Shown: positions 1-5,961, numbered from the stretch's first letter. The stretch is 8,286 bases of DNA from an uncultured Lachnospiraceae bacterium (GCA_900548905.1 URMK01000115.1:1-8286), one strand, 5' to 3'. The notes: a model not told the origin generated them from the sequence alone. Made by a program: numbers and translations.

Positions 1-57
1 GAAAAGGAGGGGAGGGGGATGCCACAGGACACAAGGGGCCGTCTGAACTGTTACCGG
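1..57 (+). repeat. Diverged copy of the right arm of the palindromic repeat at 4308-4560, cut by the window edge
   Basis: These 57 bases align end to end with 4505-4561 at roughly 85% identity by eye, including the shared blocks GCCGTCTGAA (38-47) and TTACCGG (51-57). The copy stops 4 nt short of the fbp stop codon, so it occupies the fbp 3' flank. Its orientation matches the right arm, so the rest of an element would lie before base 1. It carries AACTGTT where the right arm at 4550-4556 has AACAGTT; the left arm of the central element, read in reverse complement, also gives AACTGTT. No U-run follows on either strand, so I do not call it a terminator. Confidence 0.7.
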
Positions 58-61
58 ATTC

Positions 62-2026
62 TCATACGCCTTTTTCGATCAAAGTACCGTCTCTGTAGGC
101 TGCCAGAAGTTTTTCCAGATAACCGATGCTTTCCTTCAGCTCCGTACCGATATCCGTATCCGCCACCCGGATCCGCCGGGGCGCTGTCTCCACGATAATG
201 GAGTCCGAAAAAATATCCGATTCCTTTCGTATGGCCGATTCCGCCGATTCAAAAGGTTCATGGGCCACCAGCGTCATGCCGTGGGAATTGGCAACCAGGG
301 TATAGCCGGCAATTCCGGTTTTCCCCTGATAGGCCTTGGAAAAGCCGCCGTCTATAATGAGCAGCTTCCCCCCGCATTTGATTGGCGTCTCCCCTTTCTT
401 TAATTCCACAGGGACATGGCCGTTAATGATATGGGCGCTGTTCTCGTCCAGCCCGAATTCCTTCAGGATGCGGCCCAGCACCTCTTCGTTGTCCATCAGC
501 CTGTAATAGCTGTTTTTGATTTCCGTATGAGTGCTCTTCTCCTCCACAAAATACCGTTCAAAGGTAGCCATTTTATCTTTGCCGAACACAGGGGAATTGG
601 GGCCGGTCCAGATATACCAGATGATATCCCTCCCTTTTTCCACCTCTTCCTTATCCTGGGAATAGTAGCCCTTCCTGGCATAATGATCCAGGATATCATA
701 CAGTGCTTTCCCGCTGTATTCCTTTCCGAATACGTTCACCTTAAGGAAATTCCCCTCCTCGTCCATCGGCACGCAGCCATGGTACAGAAGGTTGGAATTA
801 TATACCTTGTACAGGCTTCCCTTGGAAAAAAGGAAACGGATATGCCGCTGCAGCTTCTCGCAATGGACAAACGCGTGCCGCAGCCTTTCCACCACCTGCT
901 CCTCCTCCGGGGTCAGGCGGTACGGGTCCCTGGGATCCACCGTGGGAAAATCCACATCCTTCATGGCGTATTCTTTCCCGTCTATTAAAACCGTTTTCTT
1001 TTCGTAATTGATCTTATCCAGCAGAAGCCGGTCCGCCATATCGAATTCCGGCCTTCTTTTCATCAGCTGGCCCTCCAGCTTGAACTGGATTATGGCAATG
1101 GCCTTATGCATCTTTTTATCCAGCTCCAGATCCTTCGTGTCATAATCCTCCCCATATTTAATGGAAAAAACATCACAGTTGGAATCGGCATAGGTATTCA
1201 TGGCAAACGTAGCAAGCGGAATGAGGTTGATGCCGTATCCCTCCTCCAGGATATCCAGATTGCCATATCTGGCGGAAATACGGATAATATTGGCGATACA
1301 GCCCGTGTGCCCGCTGGCCGCCCCCATCCACACCACATCATGGTTTCCCCACTGGATGTCCACCGAATGGTACTGGCTCAGGGTATCCATGATTATATGA
1401 GGCCCGTTGCCCCTGTCATAAATATCCCCCACAATATGCAGATGATCGATCACCAGCCGCTGAATCAGGTTACACAGGGCGGCGATGAATTCCGGCGCCC
1501 TTCCGATACGGATAATGGTATGGATGATTTCGTTGTAATAGGCTTCTTTATCCTGCACCTCTTCTTTTTCCGTAATCAGTTCCTCGATAACGTAGGAGAA
1601 ATCCTTGGGCAGGGCTTTCCTTACCTTGGATCGGGTATATTTGGAGGCTACCCTCTTGGTCATCTGTACCAGCCTGTGCAGGGTTATCTTGAACCAATCC
1701 TCCAGATTTTCCTGGCTGTCCTCCTCCTGCATCACCAGTTCCAGCTTTTCCATCGGATAATAAATCAATGTGGCGAGGCTCCGCTTGTCCCTGCTGCTCA
1801 GGGTATTACCGAATTCTTCATCAATCTTGCGCTTCACGCTGCCGGAACCATTTTTGAGCACATGGTTGAACTGCTCATATTCTCCATGGATATCGGTCAG
1901 AAAATGTTCCGTCCCTTTCGGCAGACTCAAAATAGCCTGCAGATTAATAATTTCTGTCGCCGCATCCGCAATGGTCGGAAAACTTTTGGACAGGCTTTTC
2001 AGGTAGGTCAGTTCCAAATCCTGCAT
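62..2026 (-). CDS. fbp: Class III fructose-1,6-bisphosphatase (Firmicutes type)
   Basis: Hydrolyses fructose 1,6-bisphosphate to fructose 6-phosphate and phosphate, the gluconeogenic step opposing phosphofructokinase; cytosolic. The protein is a calcineurin-like metallophosphoesterase of the FBPase class III family. Numbering from the chosen start, the metal-binding motifs are TDIHGEY (D45, H47), VGDIYDRG (D201, D204), WGNHD (N228, H229) and INGHVPV (H537), with a conserved YHGCVPM near 415-421 and IDGGFSKAY near 558-566. Length 654 aa is close to the ~650-670 aa usual for the family. The start is uncertain. A TTG at 2083 (673 aa) has no Shine-Dalgarno; an ATG at 2053 (664 aa) has only a weak purine stretch; the ATG at 2026 has AAAGGGG 11 nt upstream and leaves room for a leader after the terminator at 2100-2125, so I prefer it. 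The stop is TGA. No convincing promoter was found, so readthrough from dapB remains possible. Confidence 0.97.
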   Translation of the reverse strand: MQDLELTYLKSLSKSFPTIADAATEIINLQAILSLPKGTEHFLTDIHGEYEQFNHVLKNGSGSVKRKIDEEFGNTLSSRDKRSLATLIYYPMEKLELVMQEEDSQENLEDWFKITLHRLVQMTKRVASKYTRSKVRKALPKDFSYVIEELITEKEEVQDKEAYYNEIIHTIIRIGRAPEFIAALCNLIQRLVIDHLHIVGDIYDRGNGPHIIMDTLSQYHSVDIQWGNHDVVWMGAASGHTGCIANIIRISARYGNLDILEEGYGINLIPLATFAMNTYADSNCDVFSIKYGEDYDTKDLELDKKMHKAIAIIQFKLEGQLMKRRPEFDMADRLLLDKINYEKKTVLIDGKEYAMKDVDFPTVDPRDPYRLTPEEEQVVERLRHAFVHCEKLQRHIRFLFSKGSLYKVYNSNLLYHGCVPMDEEGNFLKVNVFGKEYSGKALYDILDHYARKGYYSQDKEEVEKGRDIIWYIWTGPNSPVFGKDKMATFERYFVEEKSTHTEIKNSYYRLMDNEEVLGRILKEFGLDENSAHIINGHVPVELKKGETPIKCGGKLLIIDGGFSKAYQGKTGIAGYTLVANSHGMTLVAHEPFESAESAIRKESDIFSDSIIVETAPRRIRVADTDIGTELKESIGYLEKLLAAYRDGTLIEKGV

Positions 2027-2099
2027 GCTTGCATTATCCCCTTTCTGCTGCATAAATCTTTTTTTCCACAGTTCGCATGACAAACCGGACGAACCATTG

Positions 2100-2125
2100 A
2101 AAAAAGGGAATCCTTCGATTCCCTT
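2100..2125 (-). terminator. Intrinsic terminator after dapA-dapB
   Basis: On the minus strand the sequence forms a perfect 9-bp stem (AAGGGAATC / GATTCCCTT, loop GAAG) running straight into a U-tract (2105-2100). It lies 83 nt past the dapB stop and before every possible fbp start, so it should end the dapAB transcript and separate fbp. The plus strand lacks a matching U-run after the stem. Confidence 0.85.
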
Positions 2126-2207
2126 ATTCTTATCCCCTTTTTGCAGCTGCGCTGTCCCTTCCCTGCGGGATGCTGTCTCTTTCCCCGCAGACAGGTCTGG
2201 ACGGCAG

Positions 2208-2993
2208 CTATGCGCCTTCGATTACATCACTCATGTCATAGAGCCCCGCAGGCTTCCCCTTAAGGAATTTAGCTGCCTGTACCGCGCCCTTGGCAAATAC
2301 ATTTTTGGAGTACGCCGTGTGGGAAAAGGTAATCACCTCATCCTCTCCCGCGAAAATCACATCATGGTCTCCTACTATTGTACCACCGCGTACGGCAGAA
2401 AGTCCAATCTCTTTTGCATCCCTTTTCTGTCTCCGGGTGCTTCTGTCATAAACATAAGTATATTCGTTATTAAATTCTTCATTTATGGAATCCGCCAGGG
2501 CAAGTGCCGTCCCGCTGGGCGCATCCACCTTCTGGTTATGGTGCTTCTCCACGATTTCCATATCAAAGCCGGCAGGCGCCAGAACTGCCGCCGCCTCCTT
2601 GAGAAGCTTCAAAAGCAGGTTGATCCCCAGGGACATATTGGCGGATTTGAGGACAGCCGTCTTACCTGCCACCGCTTTCACCCGCTCCAGCTGCTCCGGG
2701 GAAAGCCCCGTTGTGCAAAGTACGACGGGCATCTGCGCGGCGCTGCAGTAGTCCAGCAGCTTATCCGCCGCTGCACAGGAGGAAAAATCAATCACCACGT
2801 CCGCTTTCAGGGACGCATCCTGTTCCCAAGCCTGCCTGTAATCCTCCAGGCTTTTATATACCGGATAGGGATTGGAGATATGATCCGACACATCCACACC
2901 GGCAATGATTTCCGTATCGCTGTCCGCCTGGGCCAGACGTGCAATCACCTGTCCCATATGGCCGTTACAGCCGTGCATCAATATTTTTACCAT
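2208..2993 (-). CDS. dapB: 4-hydroxy-tetrahydrodipicolinate reductase
   Basis: Reduces 4-hydroxy-tetrahydrodipicolinate, the DapA product, to tetrahydrodipicolinate with NAD(P)H in the diaminopimelate/lysine pathway; cytosolic, typically tetrameric. The 261-aa protein has an N-terminal dinucleotide-binding fold with the glycine-rich loop at residues 8-14 (GCNGHMG), VLCTTGLS at 91-98, SANMSLGIN at 117-125, and the family signature around 149-163 (EKHHNQKVDAPSGTA) holding the presumed catalytic H151 and K155. G161-T162 bind substrate carboxylate in known homologues. I start at the ATG at 2993, not at an upstream in-frame ATG at 3017: it gives the canonical MVKILMHG N-terminus and has AAGGAG 7 nt upstream. 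That Shine-Dalgarno overlaps the dapA stop codon (TAAGGAG), and only 10 nt separate the genes, which implies cotranscription and probably translational coupling. The stop is TAG. Confidence 0.98.
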   Translation of the reverse strand: MVKILMHGCNGHMGQVIARLAQADSDTEIIAGVDVSDHISNPYPVYKSLEDYRQAWEQDASLKADVVIDFSSCAAADKLLDYCSAAQMPVVLCTTGLSPEQLERVKAVAGKTAVLKSANMSLGINLLLKLLKEAAAVLAPAGFDMEIVEKHHNQKVDAPSGTALALADSINEEFNNEYTYVYDRSTRRQKRDAKEIGLSAVRGGTIVGDHDVIFAGEDEVITFSHTAYSKNVFAKGAVQAAKFLKGKPAGLYDMSDVIEGA

Positions 2994-3003
2994 AGGTATC
3001 TCC

Positions 3004-3891
3004 TTACAGAATGCCAAAATCCTTCATGGCTTTTTCCAGTTTAACCGCATTTTCTTCTTCCATTTCCGTTAAAGGCCGTCTCAGAGGGCCGGCCTCCAGC
3101 CCCATCAGGTTCATGGCCTTCTTAACCGGGATCGGGTTTACTTCACAGAACAGGGCCTTACATAACGGGATAGCCTTAAGCTGGATGGCACGGCTTCCTT
3201 CCACATCCCCTTCAAAAAACCTGGCACACATTTCATGCGTTTCCTTTGGAGCCACGTTGGAAAGGACGGAAATAACCCCTTTGCCGCCGAGGGACAGAAG
3301 CGGTACAATCTGATCGTCGTTGCCGGAGTACAGATCCACGTCCTCACCCGCTATGCTCATCAGCTCGGCGATCTGGCTGATATTGCCTGTGGCATCCTTC
3401 ACGCCCACGATATTGGGAACCTCCCTGCACAGTCTGACCACGGTTTCCGGCAGAATGTTCACACCGCCGGTCCGGCCCGGGATATTATAAAGGATCATAG
3501 GAACCTTAATCGCTTCCGCCACGATTTTGAAGTGCTCATACAGCCCCTTCTGGGTGGCTTTATTATAGTAAGGAGTCACTACAAGCACACCGTCAACACC
3601 TGCTTTTTCCGCCTCCCGGGAAAGGAAAACCGCGGTTTCCGTACAGTTGGAACCGGTTCCCGCAATCACGGGAATCCTGCCTGCCGTTTTCTCCACACAA
3701 TAACGGATCACATCCAGATGCTCCTCATGGGTCAGCGTGGAAGCCTCACCTGTGGTGCCGCATACGATGATGGCATCGGTGCCTCCGGCGATCTGCGCCT
3801 CAATATGTTCCCCGAATTTTTCATAATTCACACTTCCGTCCTCATGAAAAGGGGTGATAATTGCTACTCCTGCTCCTTTAAAAATTGCCAT
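3004..3891 (-). CDS. dapA: 4-hydroxy-tetrahydrodipicolinate synthase
   Basis: Condenses pyruvate with aspartate 4-semialdehyde, the first committed step toward diaminopimelate and lysine. The 295-aa TIM-barrel protein carries the expected active-site set: CGTTGE (T46, T47), Y109 in TPYYN, Y135 and R140 in ILYNIPGRTG, and the Schiff-base lysine K165 in VGVKDATGN. Length matches the family (about 290-300 aa). The ATG at 3891 is chosen over an upstream in-frame ATG at 3948 because it gives the typical MAIFKGAGVAIITPF start and has AAGGAGG 5 nt upstream. It is the first gene of a two-gene operon with dapB and lies behind a lysine riboswitch and terminator (3998-4230), so its expression should fall when lysine is plentiful. 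The stop is TAA. Confidence 0.98.
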   Translation of the reverse strand: MAIFKGAGVAIITPFHEDGSVNYEKFGEHIEAQIAGGTDAIIVCGTTGEASTLTHEEHLDVIRYCVEKTAGRIPVIAGTGSNCTETAVFLSREAEKAGVDGVLVVTPYYNKATQKGLYEHFKIVAEAIKVPMILYNIPGRTGGVNILPETVVRLCREVPNIVGVKDATGNISQIAELMSIAGEDVDLYSGNDDQIVPLLSLGGKGVISVLSNVAPKETHEMCARFFEGDVEGSRAIQLKAIPLCKALFCEVNPIPVKKAMNLMGLEAGPLRRPLTEMEEENAVKLEKAMKDFGIL

Positions 3892-3965
3892 ATGCTCCTC
3901 CTTGTTTTGGAACGCTTCCTCCGGCGCCCTCTGATACGGCAGCGACACTGCCTGATGAAATATAA

Positions 3966-3991
3966 GTAACTGTGAAGGTACGGACAGTTAC
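3966..3991 (-). promoter_or_regulatory. Perfect 8-bp inverted repeat in the dapA leader
   Basis: GTAACTGT (3966-3973) and ACAGTTAC (3984-3991) form a perfect inverted repeat with a 10-nt spacer. It lies downstream of the riboswitch terminator and 74 nt before the dapA start. It could be an RNA hairpin in the read-through transcript or a protein operator. A weak promoter-like pair overlaps it on the minus strand (CTGTCC 3987-3982, 17 nt, TATATT 3964-3959), but the -35 is poor. The function is not known. Confidence 0.4.
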
Positions 3992-3997
3992 AAATGT

Positions 3998-4049
3998 AAA
4001 AAAATTCTCCGGCCATCCATTTACGTAAAAATACGGAGGCGGCCGGAGA
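3998..4049 (-). terminator. Riboswitch-controlled intrinsic terminator before dapA
   Basis: On the minus strand TCTCCGGCC (4049-4041) pairs with GGCCGGAGA (4014-4006), closing an imperfect upper stem capped by CGTA-AAAA-TACG, and is followed by seven U (4004-3998). It begins 11 nt after the lysine aptamer, the normal expression platform for transcription attenuation. An alternative small pairing, GAGA with the UCUC at the base of the terminator (about 4059-4046), could compete with it; that alternative is inferred only. Confidence 0.92.
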
Positions 4050-4059
4050 TTATTTTCTC

Positions 4060-4230
4060 TTCATGATAGCGCCCCATCTTGTACAGATGACAGTCATACG
4101 GTTCTTCACCGCATGCCCAAGATTCGGACGCCAGGCCCCTCCTCTTTCGGCGCTTTCCCCTTTCCCTTTTCTTCCTCTGTGCCTGCCACATCCGAAAAGC
4201 TACTCCTGAATCGCGCAACCTCTATCTGAA
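4060..4230 (-). promoter_or_regulatory. Lysine riboswitch aptamer (L-box)
   Basis: The minus strand carries the conserved L-box blocks in order: GATAGAGGTTGCG (4226-4214), AGTA (4204-4201), GGGGAAAGCGCCGAAAG (4160-4144), GGGGCCTGG (4139-4131), GACTGTCATC (4095-4086) and GGGGCGCTATC (4075-4065). The closing P1 helix is visible: TTCA-GATAG (4230-4222) pairs with CTATC-A-TGAA (4069-4060). In characterised L-boxes, lysine binding stabilises P1 and favours the downstream terminator, and one lies at 3998-4049. The regulated genes are dapA and dapB. Recognition is from remembered consensus; a covariance-model scan was not run. Confidence 0.95.
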
Positions 4231-4234
4231 AATA

Positions 4235-4263
4235 ATCATAGCACGCAGTGCGGTTCCTGTCAA
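4235..4263 (-). promoter_or_regulatory. SigA-type promoter of the lysine riboswitch-dapA-dapB operon
   Basis: On the minus strand there is a perfect -35 TTGACA (4263-4258), a 17-nt spacer and a -10 TATGAT (4240-4235). Transcription would begin near 4229-4227, essentially at the first base of the aptamer P1 helix, as expected for this riboswitch. The edge of the palindromic element lies about 35 nt upstream of the -35 box. Confidence 0.9.
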
Positions 4264-4297
4264 CGCACATATTCTTTCGTTTTACGCGGGCGGGACA

Positions 4298-4570
4298 GCC
4301 GCCGCAACAGTTCAGACGGCCCTTTGTGCCCTGCGGCATCCCCTCCCCTGCTTTCCCTGGGGCGGCTGTGCTGCAAGGATTCCTGGAAGGGGCGTCTAAA
4401 AACGCCAGTCCTTACGCTGCGTCCTTTGCAGCGTTAGTACTGCTGCGTTTTTGGCCGAGCGGAAGTGTCCCCTGTAAGGAACCTTGCAGCACAGCCGCCC
4501 CAGGGAAAGCAGGGGAGGAGATGCCGCAGGGCACAAAAAGGGCCGTCTGAACAGTTACCGGCCGCCGCAA
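4298..4570. repeat. MITE-like palindromic element flanked by a 10-bp direct repeat
   Basis: Arms at about 4307-4378 and 4482-4555 are reverse complements over ~72 bp, with one 2-nt length difference (TTT versus TTTTT) and very few mismatches. The interior continues the symmetry imperfectly: AAAAACG (4398-4404) pairs with CGTTTTT (4446-4452), CAGT with ACTG, and ACGCTGC (4414-4420) with GCAGCGT (4428-4434). The whole ~250 nt could therefore extrude as one long hairpin. GCCGCCGCAA occurs on both sides (4298-4307 and 4561-4570), resembling a target-site duplication. No transposase or plausible gene lies inside; open frames of ~100 codons crossing it on both strands look like by-products of the palindrome. 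It separates the CobO-like gene from the dapAB promoter. Confidence 0.75.
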
Positions 4571-4610
4571 GGGCCGGATCCCACGCTGCAAGCAGCAGGG
4601 GACCCGGCCC
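4571..4610. repeat. GC-rich hairpin in the 3' flank of the CobO-like gene
   Basis: GGGCCGGATCCC (4571-4582) and GGGACCCGGCCC (4599-4610) form a 12-bp stem with one G-U pair on the minus-strand RNA, and the loop carries a further GCTG/CAGC stem. It starts immediately beside the right direct repeat of the palindromic element and lies 38 nt beyond the CobO-like stop codon. It could stall or stabilise that transcript, but no U-run follows on either strand, so I do not call it a canonical terminator. Confidence 0.4.
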
Positions 4611-4647
4611 GATAACAGGTCGGTCTGAAAGACAGCAAACCGGCCTT

Positions 4648-5133
4648 TTATTTGATTGTACGGATTTCAGACACATAATCGGCAAGGGCACAGACTTCCT
4701 CATCCAGGGAAATACCGGTCATGATAATATCCGTTTCCCCGTCCCTTGTATCCAGCACGTTTTTCAAATCCGCGATGGTAATAATTTTATTATCAACAAG
4801 CCCCAGCACCTCATCCAGGATCAGCATGTCGCATTCTCCCGTACCGAGAACTTTTTTGGCAAAGTTCAGGCCATTCCTGATATTCCGGACTTCGTCCTCC
4901 TGCTTTTCCCTGGGCAGTGACACAAAATCTTCATTGGATTTTTCGAAACGGAAAAGCTTGATCCCCGGCTCGAGCCTGCGCGGATATTCATCCTCGGTCA
5001 GTCCCTTCCCTTTCAGGAACTGGATGATTACCACCCGTGCCCCCCTGGCCGCCGCTATCAGCCCGCAGCCTATAGCCGCCGGCGATTTGCCGTGTCCCTT
5101 TCCTCCATAAATATAAACCTTTCCTTCTGCCAT
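4648..5133 (-). CDS. CobO/BtuR-family P-loop protein (probable or divergent corrinoid adenosyltransferase)
   Basis: The family transfers the 5'-deoxyadenosyl group of ATP to reduced corrinoids in cobalamin synthesis or salvage. The 161-aa protein has a Walker A at residues 10-17 (GGKGHGKS), the family's IIQFLKGKG at 36-44, a Walker B MLILDEV at 103-109, and the C-terminal pattern ADYVSEIR at 151-158, which matches ADxVSEL/IR of CobO. It departs from typical members: GKS-P replaces GKT-T after the P-loop, the usual TGR after the last strand is TGI (139-141), and the chain stops at RTIK without the extra C-terminal segment of ~200-aa CobA/CobO. The ATG at 5133 has GAGGGG 7 nt upstream. No other cobalamin gene and no B12 riboswitch is nearby. 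I am confident of the family and less sure of the reaction. Confidence 0.85.
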   Translation of the reverse strand: MAEGKVYIYGGKGHGKSPAAIGCGLIAAARGARVVIIQFLKGKGLTEDEYPRRLEPGIKLFRFEKSNEDFVSLPREKQEDEVRNIRNGLNFAKKVLGTGECDMLILDEVLGLVDNKIITIADLKNVLDTRDGETDIIMTGISLDEEVCALADYVSEIRTIK

Positions 5134-5201
5134 ATATTCGCCCCTCTACGGTATTCTGCGGCACCGGACCGCTATCGTCATTCGTTGCAGCTTCCTCTCC
5201 T

Positions 5202-5246
5202 GCAGGCAGCCCTGTAAAACAGCAGCCATAACATCCCATTGCCTGC
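5202..5246 (-). promoter_or_regulatory. Structured leader segment upstream of the CobO-like gene
   Basis: On the minus strand GCAGGCA (5246-5240) pairs perfectly with TGCCTGC (5208-5202), enclosing a second short hairpin, CTGT-TTT-ACAG (5222-5212). It begins about 15 nt after the predicted transcription start and ends about 70 nt before the start codon. No cobalamin-riboswitch consensus (such as the B12 box GCCACTG) is present. The structure may be incidental. Confidence 0.25.
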
Positions 5247-5267
5247 GGCTGGGTATTTGACCTGTTA

Positions 5268-5296
5268 ATAATACCATAAGCATCCGGGTGATGCAA
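5268..5296 (-). promoter_or_regulatory. SigA-type promoter of the CobO-like gene
   Basis: Minus-strand TTGCAT (5296-5291), a 17-nt spacer and TATTAT (5273-5268) match the -35/-10 spacing exactly, with a 5/6 -10 box. Transcription would start near 5261, giving a leader of about 130 nt. The -35 lies 17 nt past the stop of the SSB-like gene and no terminator intervenes, so transcripts from that gene may also enter. Confidence 0.65.
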
Positions 5297-5312
5297 CTTT
5301 TAATCCCGCAGC

Positions 5313-5942
5313 CTACTCTTCGATGAGCTCCAGCTTGCTTACGGATACTTCATAAGCAATCCTTTTTTCCAGCTGCTCTTCACCTACTTTTTTCATATAT
5401 TCCCTGCTCTGGATCCTGCCCCATACCTCGCAGCGCTCCCCTACATTGAAGCCGCCTGCAAAGCGGGCGTTTCGTCCCCAGCAGATACAGGGAATATAAT
5501 CGGACTTTCCGTAAGGACGGTTTACAGCCAGAAGCACATCGGCGATTTCCCTTCCCAAAGGTGTTTTCCGGTAAACCGGTTCCTTACAGATATAGCCGTC
5601 CAGATATATCTGATTGGTTTTGGAGCTTTCCTCCAGTTCCTCAACAAATTCAATTTCCCTTGCAAATACGGATAAGATCAGTCTGTTCTTCCTCTCCTCA
5701 TGTCTGTTATAGGAACGGAACTGTCCGGATACGCATACATAAGCGCCCTTGTAGTCCTCTTCCACATCAAGGAGCCTTTCGGATACCATCAGGGGAATGA
5801 TGTCATAGGAGTCACTGAGTCTGGCGACCTCCACATCTACCATATAAAAGCCCTCACCGAAAATCTCGTGACTGAATGTAAAGTTGCTCACGATTTTCCC
5901 CATGATGATCACCTGGTTGTTTTCAATTACCTTATCTGTCAT
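5313..5942 (-). CDS. Tandem OB-fold single-stranded DNA-binding-like protein
   Basis: This 209-aa protein appears to contain two SSB-type OB folds, about residues 8-103 and 111-207. The first half has the pattern NNQVIIMGKIVSNFTF ... YMVDVEVARL ... YVCVSGQFRSY. The second has QIYLDGYICKEPVYRKTPLGREIADVLLAVNR ... YIPCICWGRNA ... CEVWGRIQSREY. The latter closely resembles the SSB core order of strand 1, a strand with N-R, the CxxWG-type turn and GRxQSRxY. There is no glycine-rich linker or acidic C-terminal tip of the kind that recruits partners in canonical SSB; it ends SKLELIEE. It is therefore probably a second, specialised ssDNA-binding protein and not the replicative SSB. The ATG at 5942 is chosen over an in-frame start at 5984 because GGGAG lies 8 nt upstream. 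The stop is TAG. Its role in the cell is not evident from its neighbours. Confidence 0.85.
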   Translation of the reverse strand: MTDKVIENNQVIIMGKIVSNFTFSHEIFGEGFYMVDVEVARLSDSYDIIPLMVSERLLDVEEDYKGAYVCVSGQFRSYNRHEERKNRLILSVFAREIEFVEELEESSKTNQIYLDGYICKEPVYRKTPLGREIADVLLAVNRPYGKSDYIPCICWGRNARFAGGFNVGERCEVWGRIQSREYMKKVGEEQLEKRIAYEVSVSKLELIEE

Positions 5943-5961
5943 TTTTTGTTCTCCCTTCTTG

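Noticed and set aside
38..47. GCCGTCTGAA, identical to the Neisseria DNA uptake decamer; also at 4542-4551 and inverted at 4311-4320
   Set aside because: All three occurrences lie at the same place within arms of one repeat family, so they are copies of each other. The rest of the window is Clostridia-like, so the match to the neisserial signal is most likely coincidence.
1106..2080. Open frame of 324 codons on the plus strand across fbp
   Set aside because: It is entirely antisense to a well-recognised fbp gene, lacks a ribosome binding site and has no recognisable domain; it arises from codon bias. The same applies to plus-strand frames over dapB and dapA (2025-3044, 3235-3969).
2163..2190. 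Hairpin CTGCGGG/CCCGCAG downstream of dapB as a first terminator
   Set aside because: The 7-bp stem is perfect but has a 14-nt loop and no following U-run; the hairpin at 2100-2125 is the convincing terminator.
4021..4339. Short minus-strand frames of 65-77 codons upstream of dapA
   Set aside because: They overlap the lysine riboswitch, whose conserved blocks explain the sequence; they are not genes.
4248..4550. Frames of about 90-100 codons crossing the palindromic element on both strands (also 4434-4703 minus)
   Set aside because: Their composition follows from the inverted repeat and GC-rich sequence; there is no ribosome binding site and the frames run into promoter or antisense-coding sequence.
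5134..5260. Cobalamin riboswitch upstream of the CobO-like gene
   Set aside because: Expected from the gene family, but the B12 box and other conserved blocks are absent and the leader is too short for the full aptamer.
4988..5296. Minus-strand frame of 102 codons overlapping the CobO-like gene
   Set aside because: Its nominal TTG start coincides with the -35 box, so it could not be fully transcribed from that promoter; the internal ATG at 5239 has no Shine-Dalgarno, and the frame overlaps a real gene for half its length.
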